A stretch of DNA of 64,000 nucleotides from Actinobacteria bacterium OK074. GTDB lineage: Bacteria; Actinomycetota; Actinomycetes; Streptomycetales; Streptomycetaceae. Of this stretch, positions 26,618 to 34,998 are shown in pieces. The notes below the pieces were generated by a model. It had not been told where the DNA came from. It ran no database searches and was given only the letters and a program-made list of their open reading frames with translations. Made by a program: the position numbers and the translations under genes. The first letter of the stretch is position 1, and every line of letters starts with the position of its first letter. The stretch spans positions 22,873 through 86,872 of the forward strand of contig LJCV01000242.1 of the NCBI GenBank assembly GCA_001298575.1, read 5' to 3'.

Positions 26618-28141
26618 TTGACCCGCACCGACCCAGCGACCGACCCGGTGACCGGCCCGGTGACCGGCCCGGTGACCGGCCCGGTGACCGACACAGCGGA
26701 CCTGCCCCGGCGCCCGGCCCTCATCGCCGACCGGCAGGTGACCGGCACCGAATGGATACCGAGCCTGGACCCCTCCAACGGACGCCCCTTCGCCCTGGTC
26801 GCCCGCTGCGGAGCGGCCGAGATCGACCAGGCCGTGGAGGCGGCCCGGCACACCTACGACCGGACCTGGCGCCGCACCTCCGCACGCCAGCGGGGCGCCG
26901 TGTGCCACGCCATCGCCAGGATGCTGCGCGCCGAACGCTCCTCGCTCGCCGACCTGGAGACCCTGGACACCGGCAAGCCGATCAGCCAGTCCCTCGTCGA
27001 CGTCGACGTGGCGGCACGCTACTTCGAGTTCTACGGCAGCACCGTCGAGGCCCTGCACGGCGAGACCCTGCCGGCCGACGCCGACCTGCTGGCCTTCACC
27101 CTGCGGGAGCCGTACGGCGTCTGCGGGCACATCATCCCCTGGAACTATCCGCTCCAGGTGGCCGCCAGAACCGTCGCACCGGCCCTGGCGGCCGGGAACT
27201 GCTGCGTGCTCAAACCCGCCGAGGACGCCTCGCTCAGCTCCCTGCGCCTGGGCGAACTGGCGCTTGCGGCCGGCCTGCCGCCCGGTGCGCTGAACGTCGT
27301 GCCGGGCTTCGGGGACGAGGCGGGCGCGGCGCTCGCCGGCCACCCGGACGTCGACCACCTCGCCTTCACCGGTTCCCGCGAGGTCGGCGAACTCGTCATG
27401 ATCGCGGCGGCGCACAACATCGTGCCCGTCACCCTGGAGCTGGGCGGCAAGTCGCCCCACATCGTCCTTCCCGACTTCGACATCGGGACGGCGCTGCCGC
27501 TGATCGTCGGATCCATCACCGAGCACGCCGGACAGAACTGCTCGGCGGGCAGCCGTCTCCTCGTCCACGAGTCCGTGCACGACGAGCTGGTGTCCGGGCT
27601 GGCCGACGCGTTCCGCTCACTGCGCATCGGCCCGGGAGCGAGCGATCCCGACATGGGGCCGCTCATCTCCGCCAAACAGCGCCTGCGGGTCCTGGACCAC
27701 ATGGAGCAGGGCAGGAAGGACTGCCACCTCGTCACCGGGGGCGGGACACCCGTGGGACCGCGGTACGGCGACGGCTTCTTCGTCGAGCCGACCCTGTTCA
27801 CCGAGGTGACGCCGGAGCACACCGTCTTCAACGAGGAGATCTTCGGCCCCGTCCTGTGCGTGACGCCGTTCGGCACGCCGGCCGAGGCGGTGCGCCTGGC
27901 CGAGCACACCACCTACGGGCTGGGCGCCGGGATCTGGACGCGTGACCTGGCCACGGCCCACCACCTCGCGGGCGAACTGCGCGTGGGCCAGGTCTTCGTG
28001 AACAACTACAGCGCGGCAGGCGGGGTGGAGCTTCCGTTCGGCGGCTACCGACGCTCCGGGATCGGTGTCGAAAAAGGCTTCGAGGCGCTGCGCGAGTACA
28101 GCCGGTGCAAAACCGTGGCCATTCGAACAGCTGTGACCTGA
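26618..28141 (+). CDS. NAD(P)-dependent aldehyde dehydrogenase
   Basis: A 507-aa protein with all hallmarks: GHIIPWNYPLQVAARTVAPA, the catalytic Glu in VTLELGGKSPHIVL at about 268-281, the catalytic Cys in HAGQNCSAGSRLLV at about 303-316, and EEIFGPVLCV. It is closest in feel to betaine/4-aminobutyraldehyde dehydrogenases. The start is a TTG at 26618 with a strong GAGGAGGAACCC site. The first ~25 residues contain four PVTG repeats encoded by a 12-bp tandem repeat (about 26644-26690) and probably precede the folded enzyme. It lies 57 bp after the alcohol dehydrogenase. Confidence 0.9.
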   Translation: MTRTDPATDPVTGPVTGPVTGPVTDTADLPRRPALIADRQVTGTEWIPSLDPSNGRPFALVARCGAAEIDQAVEAARHTYDRTWRRTSARQRGAVCHAIARMLRAERSSLADLETLDTGKPISQSLVDVDVAARYFEFYGSTVEALHGETLPADADLLAFTLREPYGVCGHIIPWNYPLQVAARTVAPALAAGNCCVLKPAEDASLSSLRLGELALAAGLPPGALNVVPGFGDEAGAALAGHPDVDHLAFTGSREVGELVMIAAAHNIVPVTLELGGKSPHIVLPDFDIGTALPLIVGSITEHAGQNCSAGSRLLVHESVHDELVSGLADAFRSLRIGPGASDPDMGPLISAKQRLRVLDHMEQGRKDCHLVTGGGTPVGPRYGDGFFVEPTLFTEVTPEHTVFNEEIFGPVLCVTPFGTPAEAVRLAEHTTYGLGAGIWTRDLATAHHLAGELRVGQVFVNNYSAAGGVELPFGGYRRSGIGVEKGFEALREYSRCKTVAIRTAVT

Positions 28142-28184
28142 CACCTCGCCGATGACCAGGAACGTCCAACCCACGGAGGGGCAC

Positions 28185-28691
28185 ATGCGTGCCAGTCGTC
28201 AGACGCACAGGGCGGGACTCGGCCCCTACCAGGGGAGCAGGGGAACGCCGGCGCCGCTCGCGGTCGCCGCGCCCGCGCACGAGGCACCGGAGCACTGCTG
28301 CGCGGCGCTCAGCGAGCAGTTGCACGCCGAACTCGTCAGCGGGGCGAACCAGTTGCGTTCCGCCCTGGCGTTGATCCAGTCGATCCTGGACAGCGGATCG
28401 CCGACGGCACCCGCCCCCTACCCGTTGCGGCACTTCGACGCCGCGGTGGACCAGGTCTGCCGTCAGGCCCTCGACCAGCTGACACCCCGTGAGTTCGAGG
28501 TCCTGCTGTCCATCGGCGGCGGCATGTCGAACCGGCGGGCGGCCAGTGTGCTGCACATCTCCGAGAAGACGGTCAAGAACCATTTGTCCGCCGTCTTCTC
28601 CAAACTGGGCGCGGCGGACCGCACCCAGGCCGTGGTGATCGCCATCCGAGGCGGAGCCATAGCCCTCGCAGAGTCATCGCTGAGCGCCTGA
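28185..28691 (+). CDS. LuxR-type response regulator-like transcription factor
   Basis: A 168-aa protein with a C-terminal GerE/LuxR helix-turn-helix (LTPREFEVLLSIGGGMSNRR, then SEKTVKNHLSAVFSKLGAAD) and no receiver domain in the N-terminal ~90 residues. It therefore responds to something other than phosphorylation of a standard receiver. The ATG at 28185 has GGAGGG at the right distance; an earlier GTG lacks one. The stop overlaps the next start (TGATG), pairing it with an AraC-type regulator. Probably the pathway regulator. Confidence 0.85.
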   Translation: MRASRQTHRAGLGPYQGSRGTPAPLAVAAPAHEAPEHCCAALSEQLHAELVSGANQLRSALALIQSILDSGSPTAPAPYPLRHFDAAVDQVCRQALDQLTPREFEVLLSIGGGMSNRRAASVLHISEKTVKNHLSAVFSKLGAADRTQAVVIAIRGGAIALAESSLSA

Positions 28692-29113
28692 TGACCGCCC
28701 CGCAGACCTTGACCGACCCGCGGCGTTACGGCGTCGTCCGCGAACTCCCGTATGGAGAACGCCCGTTGCCGTCCTGCTACGCGGGAGGCGTGCGCGAGGT
28801 CCTGGACTGGATGGAACTCCATGCCGACCAGGAACTGACGGTGGACAAGCTCGCGGCCCACGCGAGGATGGCCCCCCGCACCTTCTCCCGGCACTTCCGC
28901 CGGGAGACCGGCACGACCCCCTACCGCTGGCTGCTGGAACGCCGCACGCTGATCGCCCGGCGGATGCTGGAGACCACCGACGCCAGCGTGGAGTCCATCG
29001 CCGCCCGCACGGGCTTCGTCAACGGCGCGGCCCTGCGGCACCAGTTCACCCGCAGCCTCGAAACGTCGCCGCGCGCCTACCGCAGAACCTTCAGGGATCC
29101 GGCGCCGCGCTGA
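28691..29113 (+). CDS. AraC-family transcriptional regulator, DNA-binding domain only
   Basis: A 140-aa protein consisting almost wholly of the two-helix-turn-helix AraC domain: DKLAAHARMAPRTFSRHFRR, the linker YRWLLERRTLIARRML, and VESIAARTGFVNGAALRHQF. The usual N-terminal sensor domain is absent, and only ~40 extra residues precede it. It overlaps the LuxR-type gene by one base. A pair of small activators at the head of the asd/aspartokinase genes points to pathway-specific control. Confidence 0.85.
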   Translation: MTAPQTLTDPRRYGVVRELPYGERPLPSCYAGGVREVLDWMELHADQELTVDKLAAHARMAPRTFSRHFRRETGTTPYRWLLERRTLIARRMLETTDASVESIAARTGFVNGAALRHQFTRSLETSPRAYRRTFRDPAPR

Positions 29114-29197
29114 CAGCGGGCCGGCGGAGCGCCGACGGAATCGGCGCTTCATGACGCACGACGCGCACCAACGCACACAACAGAAGAGAGGATCAGC

Positions 29198-30268
29198 ATG
29201 ATCAGCCTCGCCGTGATCGGTGCCACCGGAGCTGTCGGCCGGGAGTGCCTGGCTCTGCTCGACAGGACCTCCTCCCCGCTGGAGCGCGTCGTCCCCGTCG
29301 CCTCCGCGCACAGCGCCGGCCTGGACCTCGGCCCCGAACTGGGGTTGTCGCTCCCCCTGGACCCGGTGACCACCCTCACGGAGCTGGACCCCGAGTCGCT
29401 GGACGCCGCGATCCTGTGCGCCGGGGCCGAGGTCAGCCAGAGCGAGGCCGGCCGCCTCGCCGCGGCGGGAGTGCTGGTGGTGGACAACAGCTCCGCGTTC
29501 CGCATGCGCGGCGATGTTCCCCTGGTCGTCCCGGAGGTGAATCCGCACGCGCTGGCGGAGCGCCCCGCGAGCAACCTGGTGTCCAGCCCGAACTGCTCGA
29601 CCATCCAACTCGTCCGCGTACTGGCCCCCTTGCACGCGCTGGCCGGACTGGAGGAGGTCGTGCTCTCCACCTACCAGGCGGCGTCAGGGGGCGGACTGCG
29701 GGGGCTGGCCGAACTGGCCGAGGCGTCCGCGGACTTCCTCGCGGACCCCAAGTCCCCGCAGGAGGAACCCGGCCGCTTCGGCCAGCCGCTGTCGTTCAAC
29801 CTCGTCCCGGAGATCGGCCGTACCGACGACACGGGCTTCACCCACGAGGAACGCAAGCTCACGGCGGAACCCCGCAAGATCCTCGGGCTGCCCCAGCTCA
29901 GAATCAGTGCCACGGCGGTCCGGGTTCCGGTGTTCCACTGCCACTCCGAGGCCGTCCGCGTCCGGCTCCGCGAGGCGGTGAGCGCCGTGGAGGTCGAGGA
30001 CGCGCTCGCCGTGGTGCCCGGACTCAAGGTCTACCGGCGCTCCGACCCGGCTCCCGCCTACCCGATGCCCCGCTCGGCGTGCGTCGACGACGAGGACCGG
30101 GCCATGGTCCACGTGGGCCGGATCCGGGTGGATCCGGACGATCCGCAGGCCCTGTGGCTGTGGATCGTCGCCGACAACCTCTGGGTCGGTGCCGCGCTGA
30201 ACACCGTGCGGACCGTGGAACTGGCCGTGCGGTACGGATGGCTGAACGGAGGGACCACCCCCCGATGA
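29198..30268 (+). CDS. asd: Aspartate-semialdehyde dehydrogenase
   Basis: A 356-aa enzyme that reduces beta-aspartyl phosphate to aspartate semialdehyde with NADPH. The N-terminal Rossmann motif is VIGATGAVGRECLALL, the catalytic Cys133 is in SSPNCSTIQLVR, the substrate-binding region is TYQAASGGGLRGLAEL, and the catalytic His lies in VFHCHSEAVRV. The ATG at 29198 follows GAAGAGAGGATCAGC. It overlaps aspartokinase by four bases, so the two steps are made together. In this setting it is probably a pathway copy feeding an aspartate-derived building block and not the housekeeping gene. Confidence 0.93.
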   Translation: MISLAVIGATGAVGRECLALLDRTSSPLERVVPVASAHSAGLDLGPELGLSLPLDPVTTLTELDPESLDAAILCAGAEVSQSEAGRLAAAGVLVVDNSSAFRMRGDVPLVVPEVNPHALAERPASNLVSSPNCSTIQLVRVLAPLHALAGLEEVVLSTYQAASGGGLRGLAELAEASADFLADPKSPQEEPGRFGQPLSFNLVPEIGRTDDTGFTHEERKLTAEPRKILGLPQLRISATAVRVPVFHCHSEAVRVRLREAVSAVEVEDALAVVPGLKVYRRSDPAPAYPMPRSACVDDEDRAMVHVGRIRVDPDDPQALWLWIVADNLWVGAALNTVRTVELAVRYGWLNGGTTPR

Positions 30269-31461
30269 ACGGAACCGGATCTCCGGCGGTCCTGAAGTTC
30301 GGGGGCTCGCTCCTCGCCGAACTGGAGGGCTACGCCGAAGTGGCCCGATACGTGGCGGCGCGCGTCACGGTCGACGCCAAGCCCGTGGTCGTCGTGGTCA
30401 GCGCCATGTCGGGCACCACGGGCAAACTGCAGGAGGTCCTGGACGAGGTGGCGCCGCATGCTTCGGCGCACGTGTCCACGATGCTCCTGACCAGCGGGGA
30501 GACCGTCAGTGTCGCCCTGCTCGCCGGCGCCCTGGAGGAGATCGGCATGCCGGCGAGGGCCATGTGGTCGGGAGAGGCGGGCGTGGTCGCCACCGGCCTC
30601 CCGGACCGGCCCACACTGATCACCGTCAATCCCGTCCCGTTGCGCGAGGCGCTGCGGCGCAGTCCCGTCGTCATCATTCCCGGCGGCTCGGCCTACGAAG
30701 GGGACGGTCGGACGGTCATGCTCGGCCGCAACAGTTCCGACCTGACCGCGGTGGCCGTCGCCGCCGCGCTCGAAACCGAGGTCTGCGAACTCTTCTCCAA
30801 CGTGCCGGGCATCTGCAGCGCGGACCCGTACAAGGTGGCCAACACCTCGACGCTGCCGGAGATCAACTACGCGGACGCGAAGCGGATGTCCCGGTCGGGG
30901 GCCAAGGCCGTCAACGAGGCCGCCGTGGTCTGGGCCGAGCGCACGGGTACGGTGCTCTGCTGCCGTCCCTTCCCGGTCGACAGCGGTAAATCGACGACGG
31001 TGGGGCCGAACATCGCACCCGTCGACGCGGTGATCCTCAACAGCAAGGAGGCGGTGTGGAGTTTCACCTCCGCCGAGCGGCGTGACATGGCAGAGGCCGC
31101 ACTCGTCGCCGACGGCGTGGCGTTCACGCGGGTGGAGCATCTGGGCGTCCCGTACCTCATGGTGTCCGACACCACGCTGACCTGCGAAGGCCGACCGGGC
31201 GCCCCACAGGCCCATCCCGACCTGTGCCTGCTGAGCACGCTGCACCGCGAGGGCGGAGTCGACGAGGTGCTGCTGCCCAAGGAGGAAGCCGGTGCGCGGA
31301 TACAGGAGATCCACGACCTGCTCTATCCGTCCACCGCGCCGGGCCAGGACGGGATACCCGGTCTGGTCGGCAAACACCACTCGCCGCACAGCGGCGTCCT
31401 CCTCACCGCCGACTCCGTCGCCGGGGACACCCTCGGGGTCGGTGGGGACCCGGTCCCGTAG
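30265..31461 (+). CDS. Aspartokinase
   Basis: A 398-aa amino acid kinase that phosphorylates aspartate. It has the N-terminal KFGGSLL motif, the substrate Ser/Thr-Thr region MLLTSGETVSVALL, the nucleotide part VIIPGGSAYEGDGRTVMLGR with NSSDLTAVAVA, and the YADAKRMSRSGAKAVN signature. The C-terminal ~130 residues hold a single poorly conserved regulatory-like region, so normal lysine/threonine feedback may be reduced; this is inference from length. It is coupled to asd by an ATGA overlap. It converges on the DinB gene 30 bp away. Confidence 0.9.
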   Translation: MNGTGSPAVLKFGGSLLAELEGYAEVARYVAARVTVDAKPVVVVVSAMSGTTGKLQEVLDEVAPHASAHVSTMLLTSGETVSVALLAGALEEIGMPARAMWSGEAGVVATGLPDRPTLITVNPVPLREALRRSPVVIIPGGSAYEGDGRTVMLGRNSSDLTAVAVAAALETEVCELFSNVPGICSADPYKVANTSTLPEINYADAKRMSRSGAKAVNEAAVVWAERTGTVLCCRPFPVDSGKSTTVGPNIAPVDAVILNSKEAVWSFTSAERRDMAEAALVADGVAFTRVEHLGVPYLMVSDTTLTCEGRPGAPQAHPDLCLLSTLHREGGVDEVLLPKEEAGARIQEIHDLLYPSTAPGQDGIPGLVGKHHSPHSGVLLTADSVAGDTLGVGGDPVP

Positions 31462-31491
31462 GGGTTCCCGGCTCGGCCCCGAAGCGGGAGG

Positions 31492-32223
31492 TCAGTCGTC
31501 GCGGCGGGGCATCGCCGTGCCGGTGCGGGTGATGCGGGTGATGTCGTGCAGGTGGTGAAGGCCCTCGTGGGCGGCCTGCCGGACGAGCCACAGCACGGTG
31601 CGCTCCTCGCCGGGCAGGCGGGTCACGGTACGCGCCCACTGCTCGGCGCCGACCGACTCGGCCAGCGTCGCGAAGTGCGCGGCCCGCCGGGCGAGGGCGT
31701 CGAGCACGTCGTCCAGGGCCTGTTGGTCGTAGTTCATGCGTCGCGCCCGCCGTTCGTTCCGCATCGGCTCCAGGGCCGGGCGCTCCTCGGTCAGGGCGCG
31801 GACCAGCCGCTCGCCGTACACCTCGTACACGTCGCGGACATGGCAGGTGTACTCCAGGGCCGACCAGGTCCGCGGGTCCGGGCGTCGGCGAAGGCCGGCG
31901 TCGGTCAGCCCTTCCACCGCCCGGCGGTAGCGCGGCGGGAAGGAGCGGATCATCCGCACGGCCGCGGCCGGGGTGGTGTCGGCGTACCGCATCGGACAGA
32001 CCCGGCACTCGGCGTCCTCGGCCACCAGCGGCGGGACGGCGGCGCCGGCTCCGGGATCTGGATCGGGATCGGGATCTGGATCTGGATCTGGATCTGGATC
32101 TGGATCTGGATCTGGATCTGGATCTGGATCTGGATCTGGATCTGGATCTGGATCTGGATCTGGATCTGGATCTGGATCTGGATCTGGATCGGGATCAAAG
32201 CGCCCACGTGGTGTCCCGCTCAC
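31492..32223 (-). CDS. DinB/DUF664-like protein with (Asp-Pro)24 N-terminal tract
   Basis: A 243-aa protein. Residues ~10-57 are about 24 Asp-Pro pairs encoded by a hexanucleotide repeat. The C-terminal ~165 residues form a DinB-like four-helix domain with RTWSALEYTCHVRDVYEVYG and the distal AAHEGLHHLHDITRI, supplying the usual metal-binding histidines. C-x-x-C (ECRVC) precedes it. Relatives include mycothiol-dependent enzymes. I chose the GTG at 32223 (GGAGG 11 bp upstream), because ECRVC fits the usual N-terminus of the family; an ATG at 31992 would give the bare 166-aa domain without the tract. Confidence 0.65.
   Translation of the reverse strand: MSGTPRGRFDPDPDPDPDPDPDPDPDPDPDPDPDPDPDPDPDPDPDPDPDPDPDPDPGAGAAVPPLVAEDAECRVCPMRYADTTPAAAVRMIRSFPPRYRRAVEGLTDAGLRRRPDPRTWSALEYTCHVRDVYEVYGERLVRALTEERPALEPMRNERRARRMNYDQQALDDVLDALARRAAHFATLAESVGAEQWARTVTRLPGEERTVLWLVRQAAHEGLHHLHDITRITRTGTAMPRRDD
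32054..32197. repeat. GGATCT hexanucleotide tandem repeat, 24 units
   Basis: Twenty-four consecutive 6-bp units; most are exactly GGATCT, with GGATCG at units 2, 3 and 23 and GGATCA at the last. On the minus strand it encodes Asp-Pro pairs in frame with the DinB-like gene. Such a tract can expand or shrink by slippage in whole units without breaking the frame. Confidence 0.97.
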
Positions 32224-32450
32224 GGTGCCGCTCACCTCCGGGCCCTGCCGTCGACCGCCGCGACCTGACACATCGACCCTACGCCGCCCCGCGCGCCCCC
32301 GAAAATCACCCCTGGATTCCCGCGTGGCAGGAATTCGAGACTCTTGGTCCCTCTTGTCACTGTCGGCCGGAACCTTTTCCGCGCAGACTAGGAGGGCGAC
32401 AAATATGGGACGAGGCGGCCAAGGGCTCGCCTCTCCAGCTGGGAGTGGGA

Positions 32451-33725
32451 ATGCAGCGCTATGTGGTCGTGGTCGACGGATATCATCTGCGGGCCGGCGA
32501 CAATCGAGGGTTCTCCAGCGCTTTCCGGGCACGGGGGGTGATTCCGGTGGCCGTCATGAGCACCCCCGTTCCCCTGGAGAAGTTCGTCAAGAAGTCCACG
32601 TGGCACCCCGAGGACTTCGAGGCCGTGCACTTCTACGACGGCGACTTCGACAGCATTCTCGCCGTCGTCAGGGACTACGACCCGATCGGGATCGTCGCCG
32701 AGAACGAGGCGGGGGTCGAACTCGCGGCGGACCTGGTCGACGCACTCATGCCCGAGCGGGGAAACGTGCCGGGAACCGCGGTCGACCAACGCAACAAGGG
32801 AAACATGATCGAGGCCCTCGAACGGGCCGGTGTGCCCGCGCCGAAGACGATCTCGACGGACGATCCGGAGGCGGTGGCCCGCTGGATCCAGGACACCGGT
32901 ATGGCCGGAAAACCACTGATCGTGAAACCGCCCGCCAGCGCCGGCACGGACAATGTGCATCTCGTCGACGCGGGAGAGGACTGGCGCCCGTATTTCGACC
33001 TCATCATGGGACGGGTCAACGGATTCAACCTCCGCAACGACACGGTCATCGTCCAGGAATACCTGGAGGGTCTCGAATACATCGTCGATCTCTATTCCGT
33101 CGACGGCCGGCACGGTCTGGTGGACGCGTGCGTCTACGCGAAGCACGACCGCGGCACCCGGATTGGGATTTACGACGTGGCCGACTTCCTCCCGCCGGAC
33201 CATCCCGACATGGCGGTGCTCGCCGATTACGTGAAACGTGCCGCGGACGCCGTCGGCATCCGCAACGGATCCACGCACGCCGAGGTCATCATGACGACCG
33301 CGGGCCCGCGTCTGGTGGAGCTCGCGGCCCGCTACTCGGGCAGTTGCATGATGCTCTCCGGTTCGCTGGCCACCGGTGACAACCAGATCGAACGCACGGT
33401 ACGGCACCTGCTGGACGGCGCGTTCACCCCGTCGTTCGACCTGGTCATGGAGGTGCGGACGCTGTGGCTCTGCGCGGACTTCGCCGGCGAGGTGCGGCGG
33501 ATGGACGTCCTCGAACCGATCCGGAGCCTGCCGACGGTGGACAGCATGGCCATTCCGTCGGAAGGAACGAACGTTCCGATGACCAACGACGTCACCACCA
33601 GCCTCGGCTGGGTCATCCAGGGCGCACCGGACTGGGAAGCCATCGAAAAGGACTCCGCTCGGATACGGGAACTGGAGAGGACCTGGAATGCCTGCAACAT
33701 CGAATCGGGCTCGCCCACGACCTGA
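32451..33725 (+). CDS. ATP-grasp ligase 1
   Basis: A 424-aa ATP-grasp protein: N-terminal VVVVDGYHLRAGDN, ATP-binding lysine strands KPLIVKPPASAGTDNVHLV at about 150-168 and VIVQEYLEGLEYIVDL, and magnesium-binding HAEVIMTTAGPRLVELAARY with YSGS at about 275-300. It resembles amino acid ligases of dipeptide natural products (BacD/carnosine synthase-like), which activate a carboxylate as acyl phosphate and join it to an amine. The ATG at 32451 follows GGGAGTGGGA. Its last 38 bases overlap the next ligase gene, so both are co-expressed. Confidence 0.85.
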   Translation: MQRYVVVVDGYHLRAGDNRGFSSAFRARGVIPVAVMSTPVPLEKFVKKSTWHPEDFEAVHFYDGDFDSILAVVRDYDPIGIVAENEAGVELAADLVDALMPERGNVPGTAVDQRNKGNMIEALERAGVPAPKTISTDDPEAVARWIQDTGMAGKPLIVKPPASAGTDNVHLVDAGEDWRPYFDLIMGRVNGFNLRNDTVIVQEYLEGLEYIVDLYSVDGRHGLVDACVYAKHDRGTRIGIYDVADFLPPDHPDMAVLADYVKRAADAVGIRNGSTHAEVIMTTAGPRLVELAARYSGSCMMLSGSLATGDNQIERTVRHLLDGAFTPSFDLVMEVRTLWLCADFAGEVRRMDVLEPIRSLPTVDSMAIPSEGTNVPMTNDVTTSLGWVIQGAPDWEAIEKDSARIRELERTWNACNIESGSPTT

Positions 33726-34998
33726 GCGGCAGGCGGTTCCCCATCTTCTGCTGGTGTGTCCACGATCGGATGTGCTGAGCAAGTTCCTCGGTCTGCCGGT
33801 CGCCCTCACCGTCGTCCACCGTCCCGGCGGCGACCGGGCCCTGGAGGAGTCCCTCGCCCTGCGGGTGGTCGACGCCGACTTCACCACGGCCGACGACCTC
33901 CTGGCGGTCGCCCGCGACATCCACGCGAGGCGGCCGGTCGACGCGGTACTGGGCCTGACGGAACTCTCCCTCTCGCCGGTCAGTGCCGTCGCCGCCGCAC
34001 TGGGCGTCAGGGGAAACGCGCCGGCCGCACTCGGGTACGCCCAGGACAAGGCGGCGATGCGTGCCCTGCTGGCCGAGCGCGGTCTCGGCACGACGGCGCA
34101 CCGGGTCTGCGCCGACGTCGAGGAGGCCCGACGGTTCCTCGCCACCTGCCCGGCGGGAATGATCCTCAAGCCGGTCAGCGGAAACGGCGGCACCGGCATC
34201 CACCTGGTCCGTGACGCGGCCGAACTCGCCGCCGCCTGGGCGTGGACCGCGGGCTCCAGCGGAGCCTGGGGATGGCCCGCGCGGGCCGCCGCCGCGGTGG
34301 TCCTCGCCGAGGAGTTCCTCACCGGCCGGGAGTTCAGCGTGGAGACACTCAGCGCCGAGGGAAAGCACCGGGTGCTGGCCGTCACCGGCAAGCACACCTC
34401 GGGGCCGCCCCACTTCGTCGAGATCGGCCACGAGCTCCCCGCCGTGCTGGAGGGCGACGAGCGCGAGGTCGTCACCGCGACCGCGCTGCGCACGCTCGAC
34501 GCGATCGGGTACCTGTGGGGTCCCGCCCACACCGAGGTGATGCTGTCCGAGGACGGGAGCGCGGCCACGGTCATCGAGGTCAACGCCCGCCAAGGAGGCG
34601 GCCAGATCTGGGAGTTGGTGGAACTGGCCACCGGGTTCGACATGCTCTCCGGGGCCGTGACGACCCTGGCGTTCGGGGAACTCCCGCCCGAGACCCCGGG
34701 GCGCGGCGGCGGGGCCGCGATCCGTTTCCTGCGAGCCGACCCGGGCCGGGTCGTCGCGGTGGACGGCGTGGCCGACGCCCTGGCCGTCGCCGGAGTGATC
34801 CGCGTCGGTGAACTCTGCGCGGTCGGCGACGAGGTGAGCGAGCTGGGCGACTCCTGGAACCGGATCGGCTACGTCGTCGCCGCCGCCGTAGACACGCGCT
34901 CGGCGCAGGACGCGGCGGAGCTGGCGGCATCGCTCATCACCATTCGCACGAGCGTCACCATCCGCACGAGCCCCGGGACAGCCGATGTCGGTCGGTGA
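33688..34998 (+). CDS. ATP-grasp ligase 2
   Basis: A 436-aa ATP-grasp protein with GMILKPVSGNGGTGIHLVRD at about 154-173, the pair VVLAEEFLTGREFSVETL and HTEVMLSEDGSAATVIEVNA, and then RQGGGQIWELV (catalytic and magnesium residues). It resembles ligase 1 in layout but is clearly divergent, so the two probably join different amino acids or act in sequence. The start lies inside the end of ligase 1, and the stop overlaps the MFS gene by 14 bases. Confidence 0.85.
   Translation: MPATSNRARPRPERQAVPHLLLVCPRSDVLSKFLGLPVALTVVHRPGGDRALEESLALRVVDADFTTADDLLAVARDIHARRPVDAVLGLTELSLSPVSAVAAALGVRGNAPAALGYAQDKAAMRALLAERGLGTTAHRVCADVEEARRFLATCPAGMILKPVSGNGGTGIHLVRDAAELAAAWAWTAGSSGAWGWPARAAAAVVLAEEFLTGREFSVETLSAEGKHRVLAVTGKHTSGPPHFVEIGHELPAVLEGDEREVVTATALRTLDAIGYLWGPAHTEVMLSEDGSAATVIEVNARQGGGQIWELVELATGFDMLSGAVTTLAFGELPPETPGRGGGAAIRFLRADPGRVVAVDGVADALAVAGVIRVGELCAVGDEVSELGDSWNRIGYVVAAAVDTRSAQDAAELAASLITIRTSVTIRTSPGTADVGR

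Noticed and set aside
32054..32197. Possible CRISPR array.
   Set aside because: Units are 6 bp without spacers; no cas genes are in the window.
31973..33379. Plus-strand frame with a long Ser-Gly repeat leading into the ATP-grasp gene.
   Set aside because: It is the hexanucleotide repeat read on the opposite strand and continues in the wrong frame through ATP-grasp ligase 1. The ligase has its own ribosome site at 32441.
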